From positions 1 to 64,000 of the forward strand of contig CBDAFL010000168.1 of assembly GCA_965195225.1 (NCBI GenBank): a stretch of 64,000 nucleotides of DNA, given 5' to 3'. The position numbers were made by a program, and so were the translations under genes. The notes beneath the pieces were generated by a model that searched no databases, was not told where the DNA came from, and saw only the letters and a program-made list of their open reading frames with translations. Position 1 is the first letter of the stretch; every line of letters starts with the position of its first letter. This document shows, piece by piece, positions 50,128-58,961 of this stretch. The stretch is from JAHIKV01 sp965195225 (lineage in GTDB: Bacteria > Planctomycetota > Planctomycetia > Pirellulales > Thermoguttaceae).

Positions 50128-51696
50128 ATGGTCTCTTTGCAGGCGGCCTTTGCGGCTTTGGTCCTTTCCAGCCCGGGCCAGACCGTGTTGTTGGACTTCT
50201 ACGCCGATTGGTGTGGCCCGTGCCGGGCAATGAATCCCACCGTCGAGGCACTGGTCGAGCAAGGCTATCCCGTCCAACGGGTAAACATCGATCAAAATCG
50301 GCCGCTGGCCGCTAAATACGGCATCCGCAATATCCCCTGCTTCGTCATGCTGATCGATGGACAGGAAGTGGACCGGGTGGTCGGCGGAACCAGCTTCAGC
50401 CGCTTGGAACGGATGTGCAAGATCGAGGCTTCGGCCGCGCGGCCGGACCCACCGCCGCTGCTGGCCCACAATCCCGCGCCGCCGACGATTCAGCCGCCGC
50501 CCCAGCCGCTCGCAAACGATCGGTTCGCCTCTTCCGCCTGGCGTGGCGAGCAGCCGGCCAGCAGTGGCACCCGAACTCTTGGGGGCCAACTTTTTCAGCA
50601 GGTTTCTAACGGTCCGGCGAGACGCCAGTTGCGCCAGCAGAATGAACCGTCCGACGCGGCCCTGATTGCCGCCAGCGTGCGATTGCGGATCGAGGACGCG
50701 GACGGACATTCATGCGGCTCGGGCACGATCGTCGACGCCCGAGACGGCGAGGCGCTCGTGCTGACCTGCGGCCATATTTTCCGCGATTCAAAAGGCAAGG
50801 GGCGGATCGACGTCGATCTGTTCGGTCCCGGCGGACCGCGGCAGGTCCAAGGCCGGCTGATCTCCTACGACCTGACCCGCGACGTGGGACTGGTGGCGAT
50901 TCGCCCACAGGGTCCGGTGACCACTGCCCGACTTGCCCCGCCGGACTATCGCGTCCAGAGCGGACTGCCGGTCGTCAGCGTCGGCTGCAACAACGGCCAA
51001 GGGCCGACCTCACAGCACAGCCGGGTGACTTCGCTGGACAAGTTCCTCGGTCCGCCGAACATCCAGGTGGCCGGCCAACCGGTCGATGGCCGTAGCGGCG
51101 GAGGGCTGTTCTCCAGCGATGGATATTTGATCGGCGTCTGCAACGCCGCCGATCCGGAGGACAGGGAAGGGTTGTTTGCCGCGCCGGCCACGATCCGCGC
51201 CGAATTGGACCAGTCGCAACTGGCGTTCATCTACCGATCGCCGTCGGTTGTTCCGGTCGGAGCGTCGGCAGCGGAAGCGAGTTTGAATCCGATAGCCATT
51301 GCAGCGGTTGCGCCGCCGCCGATGCCCGGCTCGATGCCTGGCGCGAACGGCATGGCGTCGCCGGCCTCGGAGCCGAGCGGTTTGACGCCGCGTGAGCAGG
51401 CCGCGCTGGATGAAATCCGCCGCCGGCTCAAGGAAGGGGCCGAGGTAGTGTGCATCATCCGGCCACGCAACAAACCGGGCGCGAAGAGCGAAGTAATCAT
51501 GTTGGACCGAGCCTCGCCCGAGTTTCTCGAACGGCTTGCCGCCGAGCGTCGTCTTCAGGAGGGCCTCTGCCCAACGTCACTGGAGACGACCCGTCCGCGC
51601 AAGAAGCTGCTCGAATGGTCGGCTTCCGACGGCATGACGGTGTCGAATCCGCCCTACGTTCCTCTTTCAACTTCCGCGTCGAGCCACGCCAGATAG
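50128..51696 (+). CDS. Thioredoxin-trypsin-like protease fusion
   Basis: A 522-aa protein. Residues 1-100 are a thioredoxin domain with the redox motif DWCGPCRAM and the cis-Pro region RNIPCFVML. A Pro-rich linker leads to a trypsin-like serine protease (about 165-370) with His in LTCGHIF, Asp in DLTRDVGLVAI and Ser in VDGRSGGGLF. The last 150 residues are a low-complexity stretch and a short helical segment. No signal peptide is seen, although thioredoxin folds of this type are often exported. AGGAGGG stands six bases before the ATG. The 3' end overlaps cutA. Confidence 0.88.
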   Translation: MVSLQAAFAALVLSSPGQTVLLDFYADWCGPCRAMNPTVEALVEQGYPVQRVNIDQNRPLAAKYGIRNIPCFVMLIDGQEVDRVVGGTSFSRLERMCKIEASAARPDPPPLLAHNPAPPTIQPPPQPLANDRFASSAWRGEQPASSGTRTLGGQLFQQVSNGPARRQLRQQNEPSDAALIAASVRLRIEDADGHSCGSGTIVDARDGEALVLTCGHIFRDSKGKGRIDVDLFGPGGPRQVQGRLISYDLTRDVGLVAIRPQGPVTTARLAPPDYRVQSGLPVVSVGCNNGQGPTSQHSRVTSLDKFLGPPNIQVAGQPVDGRSGGGLFSSDGYLIGVCNAADPEDREGLFAAPATIRAELDQSQLAFIYRSPSVVPVGASAAEASLNPIAIAAVAPPPMPGSMPGANGMASPASEPSGLTPREQAALDEIRRRLKEGAEVVCIIRPRNKPGAKSEVIMLDRASPEFLERLAAERRLQEGLCPTSLETTRPRKKLLEWSASDGMTVSNPPYVPLSTSASSHAR

Positions 51697-51980
51697 TCGG
51701 CCCCTCCGGCCAGCACCGGCACGGCCAATATCTCGGGTACTTCGTAGGGATGGAGTTCGCGGATCGACCGCTCGATTTCATCGTAGAGGTTGCCGCGGCT
51801 TTTTGCCCAGCACTGCCATTCCTGGGCCGTCTCGATCTTGTCCCGCCAACGATACGTGCTGGCGATTGGGCCAACCACCTGTACGCACGCGGCCAGCCGC
51901 CGCTGGACCAACTCGCGGGCAATCCGTTCGGCGTCTTCACGACGCTCCACGGTCGTAACCACCTGAATATATTCGGACAT
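51654..51980 (-). CDS. cutA: CutA-family protein
   Basis: A 108-aa member of the CutA trimer family (VVTTVERREDAERIARELVQRRLAACVQVVGPIASTYRWRDKIETAQEW, then LHPYEVPEILAVPVLAGGADYLAWL). Proteins of this family were named for copper tolerance; the actual role is unsettled. It is convergent with, and overlaps by 43 bases, the thioredoxin-protease gene. Confidence 0.92.
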   Translation of the reverse strand: MSEYIQVVTTVERREDAERIARELVQRRLAACVQVVGPIASTYRWRDKIETAQEWQCWAKSRGNLYDEIERSIRELHPYEVPEILAVPVLAGGADYLAWLDAEVERGT

Positions 51981-52149
51981 GACCCACCCTGCTTTCTATC
52001 GGGAACTATACTACATAGCGGCCACGATCCGCAACTCGGAATCGGCGCATCCCCTTTTCCATTCCCGTTCAATTTGTTAGGCTGGGGTGCTGAAAATCGC
52101 ACGGTGCGAAGCCGCAAGCGGCCCCCGAACCTCGAGTCCCCAATTTCTC

Positions 52150-53493
52150 GTGACTGAACCGACCCGCGTTACTCCCCGCACGCTGAAGGGTTTCCGCGAC
52201 TGGCCGCCGGAGTCGATGATTCCGCGCGAGCGGCTGATCGACACGGCCCGTCGGGTATACCGCTCTTACGGTTTTTGCCCGATCGACACCCCGGCACTGG
52301 AATACCTCGATATTCTCTCCGGCACGGGGAGCGAGGAAACCGACAAGCAGCTTTATAAGTTCCAGGACCACGGCGGCCGTTGGGTCGGCATGAGGTTCGA
52401 TCTGACCGTTCCGCTGGCGCGGTTCGCCGCCCAGCACGTTGATCGGCTGGGCACGCCGCTGAAACGATACCACATCGCCACCGTTTGGCGGGGCGAGAAC
52501 ACTCAGCGCGGCCGATACCGCGAGTTCATGCAGTGCGATTTCGACACCATCGGCACCCGCTCTACCGCCGCCGACATTGAGACCGCCCTGGTAATCCACG
52601 ACCTGATGCGCGAGATCGGCTTCTCGGAGTTCACCATTCGGCTGAACAACCGCATGGTGCTTTCTGGGCTGTTGGAATGCCTTGGGCTGGCCGACCGCTC
52701 GACCGCCGTACTCCGCGCGTTGGACAAACTCGGCAAGATCGGTCCCGACGCGGTCGCCAAGGAGATGGTCTCTACCGCCGGCGCCACGGCCGAACAAGCG
52801 CGGGGCGTTTTGCGGCTGAGCGAAATCTCCGGCGACAACGACGACGTGCTCCGCCAGGTCGAAACGCTCGTGGCCGGCAACGAAACCGGACAGGCCGGCG
52901 CGGCCAAGCTCCGAGAGGTGGTCGAAGGGGCGTCGGCTGCCGGGGTTTCGTCGGATCGGCTGCGGCTCGATCTGTCGATCGCCCGAGGGTTGGACTACTA
53001 CACCGGCTCGGTATTCGAGACGTTTCTCGACGCCTTGCCGAGCATCGGCAGCGTCTGCTCGGGCGGCCGCTACGACAACCTCGCCGCGATGTTCACCTCG
53101 CGGGAGTTGCCGGGCGTCGGGGCCTCGCTGGGGCTTGATCGGCTGCTGGCCGCGATGGAAGAGTTGGGTATGGTGGAAAAGGTCGCCACGCCCGCGCCGG
53201 TCTTCATCCCCTTCTTCGACAAGGACCGGCTGCACGACTATCTGCGTTTGGCCGCGACGTTGCGCGTGGCGGGCATCGGCGTCGAGTTGTTCCCCGACCC
53301 CAAGCGGCTCGGCCAGCAACTGAAATACGCCGACCGTCGCGGCTTCCGCGTGGCGCTTATCGCCGGCGGAGACGAGTTTGCCGGGGGCGTCTGTCAGGTC
53401 AAGGATCTGCGGACCGGCGAGAAGCAAGACGTGCCACTAACGTCCGACGCGGCCGACATTGTCGCGACGGTAACGAAGATTTTGGATGTCTAG
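52150..53493 (+). CDS. hisS: Histidyl-tRNA synthetase
   Basis: A class II aminoacyl-tRNA synthetase of about 447 aa. Motif 1 lies in the N-terminal part (RTLKGFRDWPPESMIPRERL), motif 2 includes HIATVWRGENTQRGRYREFMQCDFD, the histidine-binding segments are LDLSIARGLDYYTGSVFE and SVCSGGRYDNL, and motif 3 is GVGASLGLDRLLAAM. A C-terminal anticodon-binding domain follows (VFIPFFDKDRL ... LGQQLKYADRRGFRVALIAG). Start is uncertain: GTG at 52150 or GTG at 52087; I prefer 52150 because it gives the usual N-terminus. Confidence 0.94.
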   Translation: MTEPTRVTPRTLKGFRDWPPESMIPRERLIDTARRVYRSYGFCPIDTPALEYLDILSGTGSEETDKQLYKFQDHGGRWVGMRFDLTVPLARFAAQHVDRLGTPLKRYHIATVWRGENTQRGRYREFMQCDFDTIGTRSTAADIETALVIHDLMREIGFSEFTIRLNNRMVLSGLLECLGLADRSTAVLRALDKLGKIGPDAVAKEMVSTAGATAEQARGVLRLSEISGDNDDVLRQVETLVAGNETGQAGAAKLREVVEGASAAGVSSDRLRLDLSIARGLDYYTGSVFETFLDALPSIGSVCSGGRYDNLAAMFTSRELPGVGASLGLDRLLAAMEELGMVEKVATPAPVFIPFFDKDRLHDYLRLAATLRVAGIGVELFPDPKRLGQQLKYADRRGFRVALIAGGDEFAGGVCQVKDLRTGEKQDVPLTSDAADIVATVTKILDV

Positions 53494-53571
53494 CGTAGGC
53501 CGGGTTGCAACCCGGCGATCATTGCGAATTGGCCGTTGGACAAAAATGCCGGGTCACGACCCGGCCTACGG
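53494..53571. repeat. GTAGGCCGGGT-type palindrome pair
   Basis: GTAGGCCGGGTTGCAACCCGG at the hisS stop and CCGGGTCACGACCCGGCCTACG near the next start pair as outer arms and also form separate hairpins. Confidence 0.8.
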
Positions 53572-53573
53572 AT

Positions 53574-54818
53574 ATGAATGCTCACCGGCTTGTGTACCAA
53601 GGAAGGCATCATGCCGCGGCGCACACGTCGGAATATCTCTTCAACCAACTGATCCCCTACATCGGCAACAAGCGGAAATTGCTCGGGCTGATCCATCGGG
53701 CAATCCAACGGACCGGCGCCGGCGGCGGGACGTTCGTCGATTTCTTTGCCGGAAGCGGCGTGGTCGCCCGGCTGGCAAAACTGCTGAACTACCGGGCCGT
53801 CGCCAATGACTGGGAACCTTACGCCGAGGCCCTCAACCGCTGCTACATTGTCTGCAACCGCCCGCCCGCCTTCGACTCGCTCGGCGGTTACGAGCGGACT
53901 ATCGAACGGCTGAACCGCCTGCCGCCGAAGGTTGGTTGGGTCGCCGAACACCTCTGTCCCCGCGACGACGAGAATTACGACGTTAGCCGCGACCGCATGT
54001 TTTACATGCGAAAAAACGGCATGAGGATCGACGCCGTTCGAGAGCAAATCGCCGCCTGGAAAGACGCCGGCCAACTCACCGACGTCGAGGAGGCGTGTCT
54101 GCTGGCCCCGCTGGTCTATCAGGCCTGCTACCGCAGCAACACCAGCGGCGTTTTCAAGGGGTTTCATAACGGCTGGGGTGGGCAGACCGGAACGGCCCTC
54201 TACCGGATCGCCGGCGATCTGCGGCTTGACCGGCCGGTGTTTTTCGACAACGGGCAGGACAACTCGGTCTTCCGCGAGGACGCCCAATCGCTGGCCGAGC
54301 GGCTCTCGTCGCAAGAGATCGACATTGCCTACCTCGATCCGCCGTACAACCAGCACCCTTACGGCAGCAACTACCACGTGCTCAACAGCGTGGTGTTGTG
54401 GGACAAGCCGCCGTTGAGTCGGGAGATTGTCCGCGGCACGAAGGCGGCCATCCGACTCGACTGGCGGACCGAGCGCCGCAGCGCCTACAACTACAAGGAC
54501 GAGGCCGTCAGGGCCTATCGACGGTTGCTCGATACAATCAATGCCCAGCATATCCTCACCAGTTACAGCACCGACGGCATGATCCCGCTGGAAGAGCTTC
54601 TGCGATCCAACGTGGAGCGGGGACACGTCTCGATCGAGATGCAGGGCTATAAGCGCTATCGAGTCAGCTCGCAACGATTCTCGAAGAAGCCGATGAACGT
54701 CGAGTTCGTGTTGATCGTCGATACCCGGCGTCGCGACGACGTTTCGGTGGACGAGCTTCGCGCCGCAATCGACGAATACGAGCAACAGGTGCTGACCGCT
54801 CACCCGGAGTATCAGTAG
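53574..54818 (+). CDS. D12-class DNA adenine methyltransferase
   Basis: A 414-aa Dam-family N6-adenine methyltransferase. The SAM-binding motif is FNQLIPYIGNKRKLLGLIH with TFVDFFAGSGVVARLAK, and the catalytic motif is IAYLDPPYNQHPYGSNYH. A large target-recognition insertion (about 95-215) lies between them. No restriction endonuclease gene is adjacent, so it is a solitary methylase or protects against a separate enzyme. Recognition site unknown. Start at 53574; the longer frame upstream is inside palindromic repeats. Confidence 0.92.
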   Translation: MNAHRLVYQGRHHAAAHTSEYLFNQLIPYIGNKRKLLGLIHRAIQRTGAGGGTFVDFFAGSGVVARLAKLLNYRAVANDWEPYAEALNRCYIVCNRPPAFDSLGGYERTIERLNRLPPKVGWVAEHLCPRDDENYDVSRDRMFYMRKNGMRIDAVREQIAAWKDAGQLTDVEEACLLAPLVYQACYRSNTSGVFKGFHNGWGGQTGTALYRIAGDLRLDRPVFFDNGQDNSVFREDAQSLAERLSSQEIDIAYLDPPYNQHPYGSNYHVLNSVVLWDKPPLSREIVRGTKAAIRLDWRTERRSAYNYKDEAVRAYRRLLDTINAQHILTSYSTDGMIPLEELLRSNVERGHVSIEMQGYKRYRVSSQRFSKKPMNVEFVLIVDTRRRDDVSVDELRAAIDEYEQQVLTAHPEYQ

Positions 54819-54866
54819 GCCGGGTCGTGACCCGGCGCGGTTCTGCCGGGTTACAACCCGGCCTAC
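54817..54866. repeat. GTAGGCCGGGT-type palindrome
   Basis: Overlaps the methyltransferase stop codon; two inner hairpins GGGTCGTGACCC and GGGTTACAACCC within AGGCCGGGT arms. Confidence 0.85.
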
Positions 54867-54873
54867 TTCTTAC

Positions 54874-56001
54874 CTACAGCGTTTTGTGGAACCGCCGCAC
54901 CGCCAGCCAGAGCATGACGATCCCCATTGCAAACAGCGGGAGCATCTGCGCCCACAGAATCTCCAGCCCGACCCCCTTCAGGAAAATACTGCGCACTATC
55001 TCCAGGAAGTAACGTAGCGGATTGACCAGCGTCATCCATTGCACCACCTGGGGCATGTTGGCGACCGGGAAGGCGAAGCCCGACAGGAGCATCGCCGGAA
55101 AGAACAGCAGAAAGGTGGTCATCATCGCCTGCTGTTGCGTCTGGCTGAAGGTCGAGATCAGCAGGCCCATGCCGAGCGTGTTCATCAGGAACAGGACGGT
55201 CGCCAGCAGCAGCAAAAACACGCTGCCGTGGATCGGCACCTCGAACCAGAACACGCCGAGCAGCGCGACGATGATCGCCTGGGCCAGGCCGATCAGCGCG
55301 AAGGGAACCGTCTTGCCGAGGATGAACTCCGCCGGAGTGATCGGCGTGACCATGATCTGCTCGATCGTGCCGATCTCCTTTTCGCGGACCACCGCCATGC
55401 TCGTAAGCAGTAGTGTGCTCAGGGCCACGACGATCATCAGCACGCCGGGGACGAAGAAGTTGCGGCTCTCCAGGTTTTCGTTGAACCAAGCACGGGTGCG
55501 CAAGTCGATCGTGCCGGTCTTTCCCGCCGGACCGAAAGCCCGTTCGACCCGCTCGATCAGCACGTGTTTCGAGTAGGCCGTGGCGATTTTCACCGCGTAG
55601 CTGGCCACGATGCCGGCCGTGTTCGAGTCGGTGCCGTCGATCAACACCTGGAGCCGGGCGGTGCGGCCGGCGTGGATGTCTTCGGCAAAGCCGTGCTGGA
55701 AATGCAGCACGGCGCTCACCTCGCCTCGGTCGAGCAGTTCGCGCGCCCGGGCGTCGTCGCCGATCCGCTCGGTCACGTCGAAGTAGCCCGAGCGGACGAA
55801 CCGAGAGGTCACCTCGCGGCTCGGCCGGCTGTTGTCGAGGTCGTAGACGGCCGTCCGCACGTGCTTTACGTCGGTCGAGACCGCGTAGCCGATGATCATC
55901 ACTTGCACGCAGGGGATCAAGAAAATGACGACCCTCATCCGCGGGTCCCGAAAGACCTGGATGAACTCCTTGATCAGCATGTGTTTGACGCGCTCGAACA
56001 T
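54874..56001 (-). CDS. ABC-2 type transporter permease (YbhR-like)
   Basis: A 375-aa permease. MLIKEFIQVFRDPRMRVVIFLIPCVQVMIIG is the first membrane segment, a large periplasmic loop (about 45-175) follows, then five C-terminal membrane segments (GVLMIVVALSTLLL, FALIGLAQAIIVALLG, VFLLLLATVLFLMNTLGMGL, MTTFLLFFPAMLLSGFAFP, LFAMGIVMLWLAV) with the EKEIGTIEQIMVTPITPAEFILGK loop typical of YhhJ/YbhR-type permeases. It is the last gene of the exporter operon, separated from the partner permease by a toxin-antitoxin pair. Confidence 0.9.
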   Translation of the reverse strand: MFERVKHMLIKEFIQVFRDPRMRVVIFLIPCVQVMIIGYAVSTDVKHVRTAVYDLDNSRPSREVTSRFVRSGYFDVTERIGDDARARELLDRGEVSAVLHFQHGFAEDIHAGRTARLQVLIDGTDSNTAGIVASYAVKIATAYSKHVLIERVERAFGPAGKTGTIDLRTRAWFNENLESRNFFVPGVLMIVVALSTLLLTSMAVVREKEIGTIEQIMVTPITPAEFILGKTVPFALIGLAQAIIVALLGVFWFEVPIHGSVFLLLLATVLFLMNTLGMGLLISTFSQTQQQAMMTTFLLFFPAMLLSGFAFPVANMPQVVQWMTLVNPLRYFLEIVRSIFLKGVGLEILWAQMLPLFAMGIVMLWLAVRRFHKTL

Positions 56002-56011
56002 TTTTCATTCT

Positions 56012-56103
56012 CCCCTCTCCCTTTGGGAGAGGGGCAGGGGGGTGAGGACGGTTAGTGGTTAGTGGTTATATACTCGTTCCCATGCTCCGCGTGGGAACCA
56101 GGA
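56012..56103. repeat. CCCTCTCCC hairpin and GTTCCCATG-CTCCG-CGTGGGAAC palindrome
   Basis: Two different word-palindromes lie side by side between the permease and the ParE gene: CCCCTCTCCC-TTT-GGGAGAGGGG at 56012-56036 and GTTCCCATGCTCCGCGTGGGAAC at about 56078-56100. Confidence 0.75.
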
Positions 56104-56110
56104 GTTTCGC

Positions 56111-56437
56111 TCATGCCTCCAAAAACTCATCCGACGTCATGGTGTTCCGGGCAGCGTGTCGAATGTGCAGGACATGCACTTCGTGACCGCGGACAACGAA
56201 CAACGCCCGATACGCTCCGCCGCGACGACCGTAAAGGAGTTGACGAATCTCCCGTCCGATCTGTTCGCTTTCCGGCGCTAGCCCGCAACGACCGGGAAAA
56301 CGCTCCAGTGTTTGCATCGCTTCAATGAAACGGTTGAACCAGCGGGCGGCGTTCTCGGGCGACCGCTGGGCGATCCACCGATACGCTTCGTCCAGGTCGG
56401 CCAAAGCCGGCGGTTGAACGATGAGCTTGTACTTCAT
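56111..56437 (-). CDS. RelE/ParE-family toxin
   Basis: A 108-aa ParE-like toxin (YKLIVQPPALADLDEAYRWIAQRSPENAARWFNRFIEAMQTLERFPG ... EIRQLLYGRRGGAYRALFVVRGHEVHVLHIRHAAR). It overlaps the antitoxin stop by four bases (ATGA). Confidence 0.9.
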   Translation of the reverse strand: MKYKLIVQPPALADLDEAYRWIAQRSPENAARWFNRFIEAMQTLERFPGRCGLAPESEQIGREIRQLLYGRRGGAYRALFVVRGHEVHVLHIRHAARNTMTSDEFLEA

Positions 56438-56754
56438 CTTTCGTGCGAAATGTTGTACTTTTTGCGAAGTTTCTCGAACGCCTTTTCCGCCGGAATCCCT
56501 TTGCCACGCGCCATCGAGTCAAGTCCTTTCCGGATTCCCACCACCGCTTCCGCCCGATCGACTAACTCAACCATCCGCTGATAGGACTTGGCGTCTTGAA
56601 CGACGACTTCGGCCTTGCCGTTGATGGTCAACACGACCGGTCTGCCCGTCTGCTTCAACTGGCCGATCAGCGTCACGGAATCCCGCTTGAAACTCGACAA
56701 CGGCTTAATATCGCTGCTGATGTCCAACATATTGAAATTCTCCGGGGTTGTCAT
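56434..56754 (-). CDS. Phd/YefM-family antitoxin
   Basis: A 106-aa antitoxin (DISSDIKPLSSFKRDSVTLIGQLKQTGRPVVLTINGKAEVVVQDAKSYQRMVELVDR) with a C-terminal toxin-binding tail. It lies first in the pair, as usual, and should repress its own promoter in the 56755-56885 spacer. That spacer also holds a GTTCCCATG-type palindrome (56848-56874). Confidence 0.9.
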   Translation of the reverse strand: MTTPENFNMLDISSDIKPLSSFKRDSVTLIGQLKQTGRPVVLTINGKAEVVVQDAKSYQRMVELVDRAEAVVGIRKGLDSMARGKGIPAEKAFEKLRKKYNISHER

Positions 56755-56885
56755 GCATCATATTTGCATCTTATCTAGTGTTCTGCAAATAGTCAACCTT
56801 CATCTGCCGCCTCGTCTTTTCCCACTACCCATCGACGAGGATCGCCGGAACAGTGGGTTCCCATGCAGAGCATGGGCACCAGGAG

Positions 56886-58019
56886 TTATGTCAATTTCTT
56901 TTTCAACCTAACCCTCGCCAACAACACCATCACGACGGCGTAGACGGCCAACAGGACCGCCTGAGTGCCGAGTATTTCCAATCCCACCCCCTTCAGATAA
57001 ATGCCCTTCAGGATGGCCACGAAGTATCGCGCGGGCACAATGTATGTAATCGCCCGTATCACCGGCGGCATGTTGGCGATGGTAAAGATGAAACCGGAGA
57101 GCAGGAACGCGGGTAAAAACGTGGCGACCACCGCCACCTGGCAGGAGAGCAACTGGCTGCGGGTGACGATGCTGACGGTCATGCCCATCGCCAGCGCCCC
57201 GACCAGAAAGACCGCCGACATGCCGAACAACAACGCCACGTTGCCGCGCAAGGGCACGTGGAAGACAAACTCGGCCATCAACACGGCCAGCAACACGTCG
57301 CACATGCCGATGACGAAATACGGAGCGAGCTTGCCGAGGATCAACTCGCCCGGCTTGACCGGCGTGGAGATCAACTGCTCCATCGTGCCGTGTTCCCACT
57401 CCCGGGCAACCGTCAGCGAGGTGAGCATCGCCGCAATGACCATCATAATCACGGCGATCAGCCCGGGGATAATGAAGTTTCTCGATTCCAACTCCTCGTT
57501 GAACCAGACCCTCGGCCGCACGTCCAAAGGGATATTCAGCGATGGCCCGCCGCGGCGTTGGTTCTGCTCAACGGTCAGGTCGAGCGCGTAGATTTCGGCC
57601 ACCACGCCGGCGTAACCGATGGCGATCGTGGCCGTGTTCGAGTCGCTGCCGTCAACGATCAATTGCACCGGGGCGTCGCGGCCGGCTTCGATCTTTTCGG
57701 CAAAATCGCTCGGCACGACAAGCCCCATCATCGCCTGGCCCGAGTCGATCGCGCGGACCAAATCCCGATAATTATCGACGTTCATTCCGAGCGAGAAATA
57801 GCGTGAGCCGTCGAAACGGCCGACCAGCTCCCGACTCCGCGGCGTGTTGCTCTGGTCCCACACCGCCAGGGGAACGTTGTCCACGTCCAGGGTCAGCGCG
57901 AAGCCAAACAACGCCAGCAGAAACACCGGCGTGGCCAGGGCCATCAGCAGGCTGCGCGGGTCGCGCACAACGTGCAAAAACTCCTTTCGGGCAACGGCTC
58001 CCACGCGGCGCGGATTCAT
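56886..58019 (-). CDS. ABC-2 type transporter permease (YbhS-like)
   Basis: A 377-aa permease homologous to the 54874-56001 gene: VARKEFLHVVRDPRSLLMALATPVFLLALFG, large periplasmic loop, then GLIAVIMMVIAAMLTSL, EWEHGTMEQLISTPVKPGELILGK and four further membrane segments. ATGA overlap with the upstream ATPase gene. It should pair with the other permease as a heterodimer. Confidence 0.92.
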   Translation of the reverse strand: MNPRRVGAVARKEFLHVVRDPRSLLMALATPVFLLALFGFALTLDVDNVPLAVWDQSNTPRSRELVGRFDGSRYFSLGMNVDNYRDLVRAIDSGQAMMGLVVPSDFAEKIEAGRDAPVQLIVDGSDSNTATIAIGYAGVVAEIYALDLTVEQNQRRGGPSLNIPLDVRPRVWFNEELESRNFIIPGLIAVIMMVIAAMLTSLTVAREWEHGTMEQLISTPVKPGELILGKLAPYFVIGMCDVLLAVLMAEFVFHVPLRGNVALLFGMSAVFLVGALAMGMTVSIVTRSQLLSCQVAVVATFLPAFLLSGFIFTIANMPPVIRAITYIVPARYFVAILKGIYLKGVGLEILGTQAVLLAVYAVVMVLLARVRLKKKLT

Positions 58020-58807
58020 CGTCGCACCTCCCGCTCGGGCTGTTCAATGCGGTCGCGGGCCTCGATCCGAGAGACGAAAACCTCTTCCAGCGACGGCAGC
58101 GTCCCGTCCGATCGGGTCGTCTCCGACTTCAACTCGTGCGGCGTACCCAGAGCGATCAACTCGCCGCGATAGATCAATCCCAGCCGGTTGCAGTATTCCG
58201 CCTCGTCCATGTAGTGCGTGGTGACAAAGACGGTCACGCCCCGGCCCGACATCTCGTAGATCAGATCCCAGAACCGGCGGCGGCTGATCGGATCGACGCC
58301 CGAGGTCGGTTCGTCGAGAAACACAACCGGCGGCTCGTGCAGTATGGCGCAACCGAGTGCGAGCCGCTGCTTCCATCCGCCGGAGAGGATCGAGGTCGGC
58401 CTGCGGCGATGTTCGGCCAGGCCCGCCATCTCGATTACCCACTCCTTCCGTCGCCGGCGTTTTTCCGACGGGATGCGATAGATGCCGCCGTAGAAGTCGA
58501 TGTTTTCCTCGACGGTTAGGTCCTGGTAGAGCGAGAACCTCTGGCTCATGTAGCCGATTTGCGTCTTGACCAACTCGGGCTGTGTGCGGATGTCGAACCC
58601 GGCTACCGTACCCGAGCCGCCGCTGGGAGTGAGTATGCCGCAGAGCATCCTGATGGTGGTCGATTTGCCCGCCCCGTTCGGACCCAGGAAGCCGAAGACT
58701 TCGCCTCGCTCGATCCGGAAACTGACACGGTCGACGGCCACGAAGGAGCCGAACCGTTTTTCCAGATTTTCGACCACCACAGCGTAGTCGTTCATGGTTG
58801 ACCTCAA
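58016..58807 (-). CDS. ABC transporter ATP-binding protein (YbhF-like half)
   Basis: A 263-aa ATPase. Walker A GPNGAGKSTTIR, Q-loop IGYMSQRFSLY, signature LSGGWKQRLALG, Walker B VVFLDEPTSGVD and the H-loop TTHYMDEAEYC are intact. A second ATPase gene lies 150 bases upstream; in E. coli YbhF both are fused in one chain, here they are separate. Confidence 0.95.
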   Translation of the reverse strand: MRSTMNDYAVVVENLEKRFGSFVAVDRVSFRIERGEVFGFLGPNGAGKSTTIRMLCGILTPSGGSGTVAGFDIRTQPELVKTQIGYMSQRFSLYQDLTVEENIDFYGGIYRIPSEKRRRRKEWVIEMAGLAEHRRRPTSILSGGWKQRLALGCAILHEPPVVFLDEPTSGVDPISRRRFWDLIYEMSGRGVTVFVTTHYMDEAEYCNRLGLIYRGELIALGTPHELKSETTRSDGTLPSLEEVFVSRIEARDRIEQPEREVRR

Positions 58808-58961
58808 TTATCCGCACTGCCCGCGACGCTCTGCGAAGGCGCCTTTAATGAACAGGAGAAAACAGAGGCAACAGAGAGGAAGAGGATATGCACGAACTCT
58901 TCAATACTCTGTTTTCTCCGTTTCCTCATGTTCAAATTATGTCCGTGAATGGTACATTACT

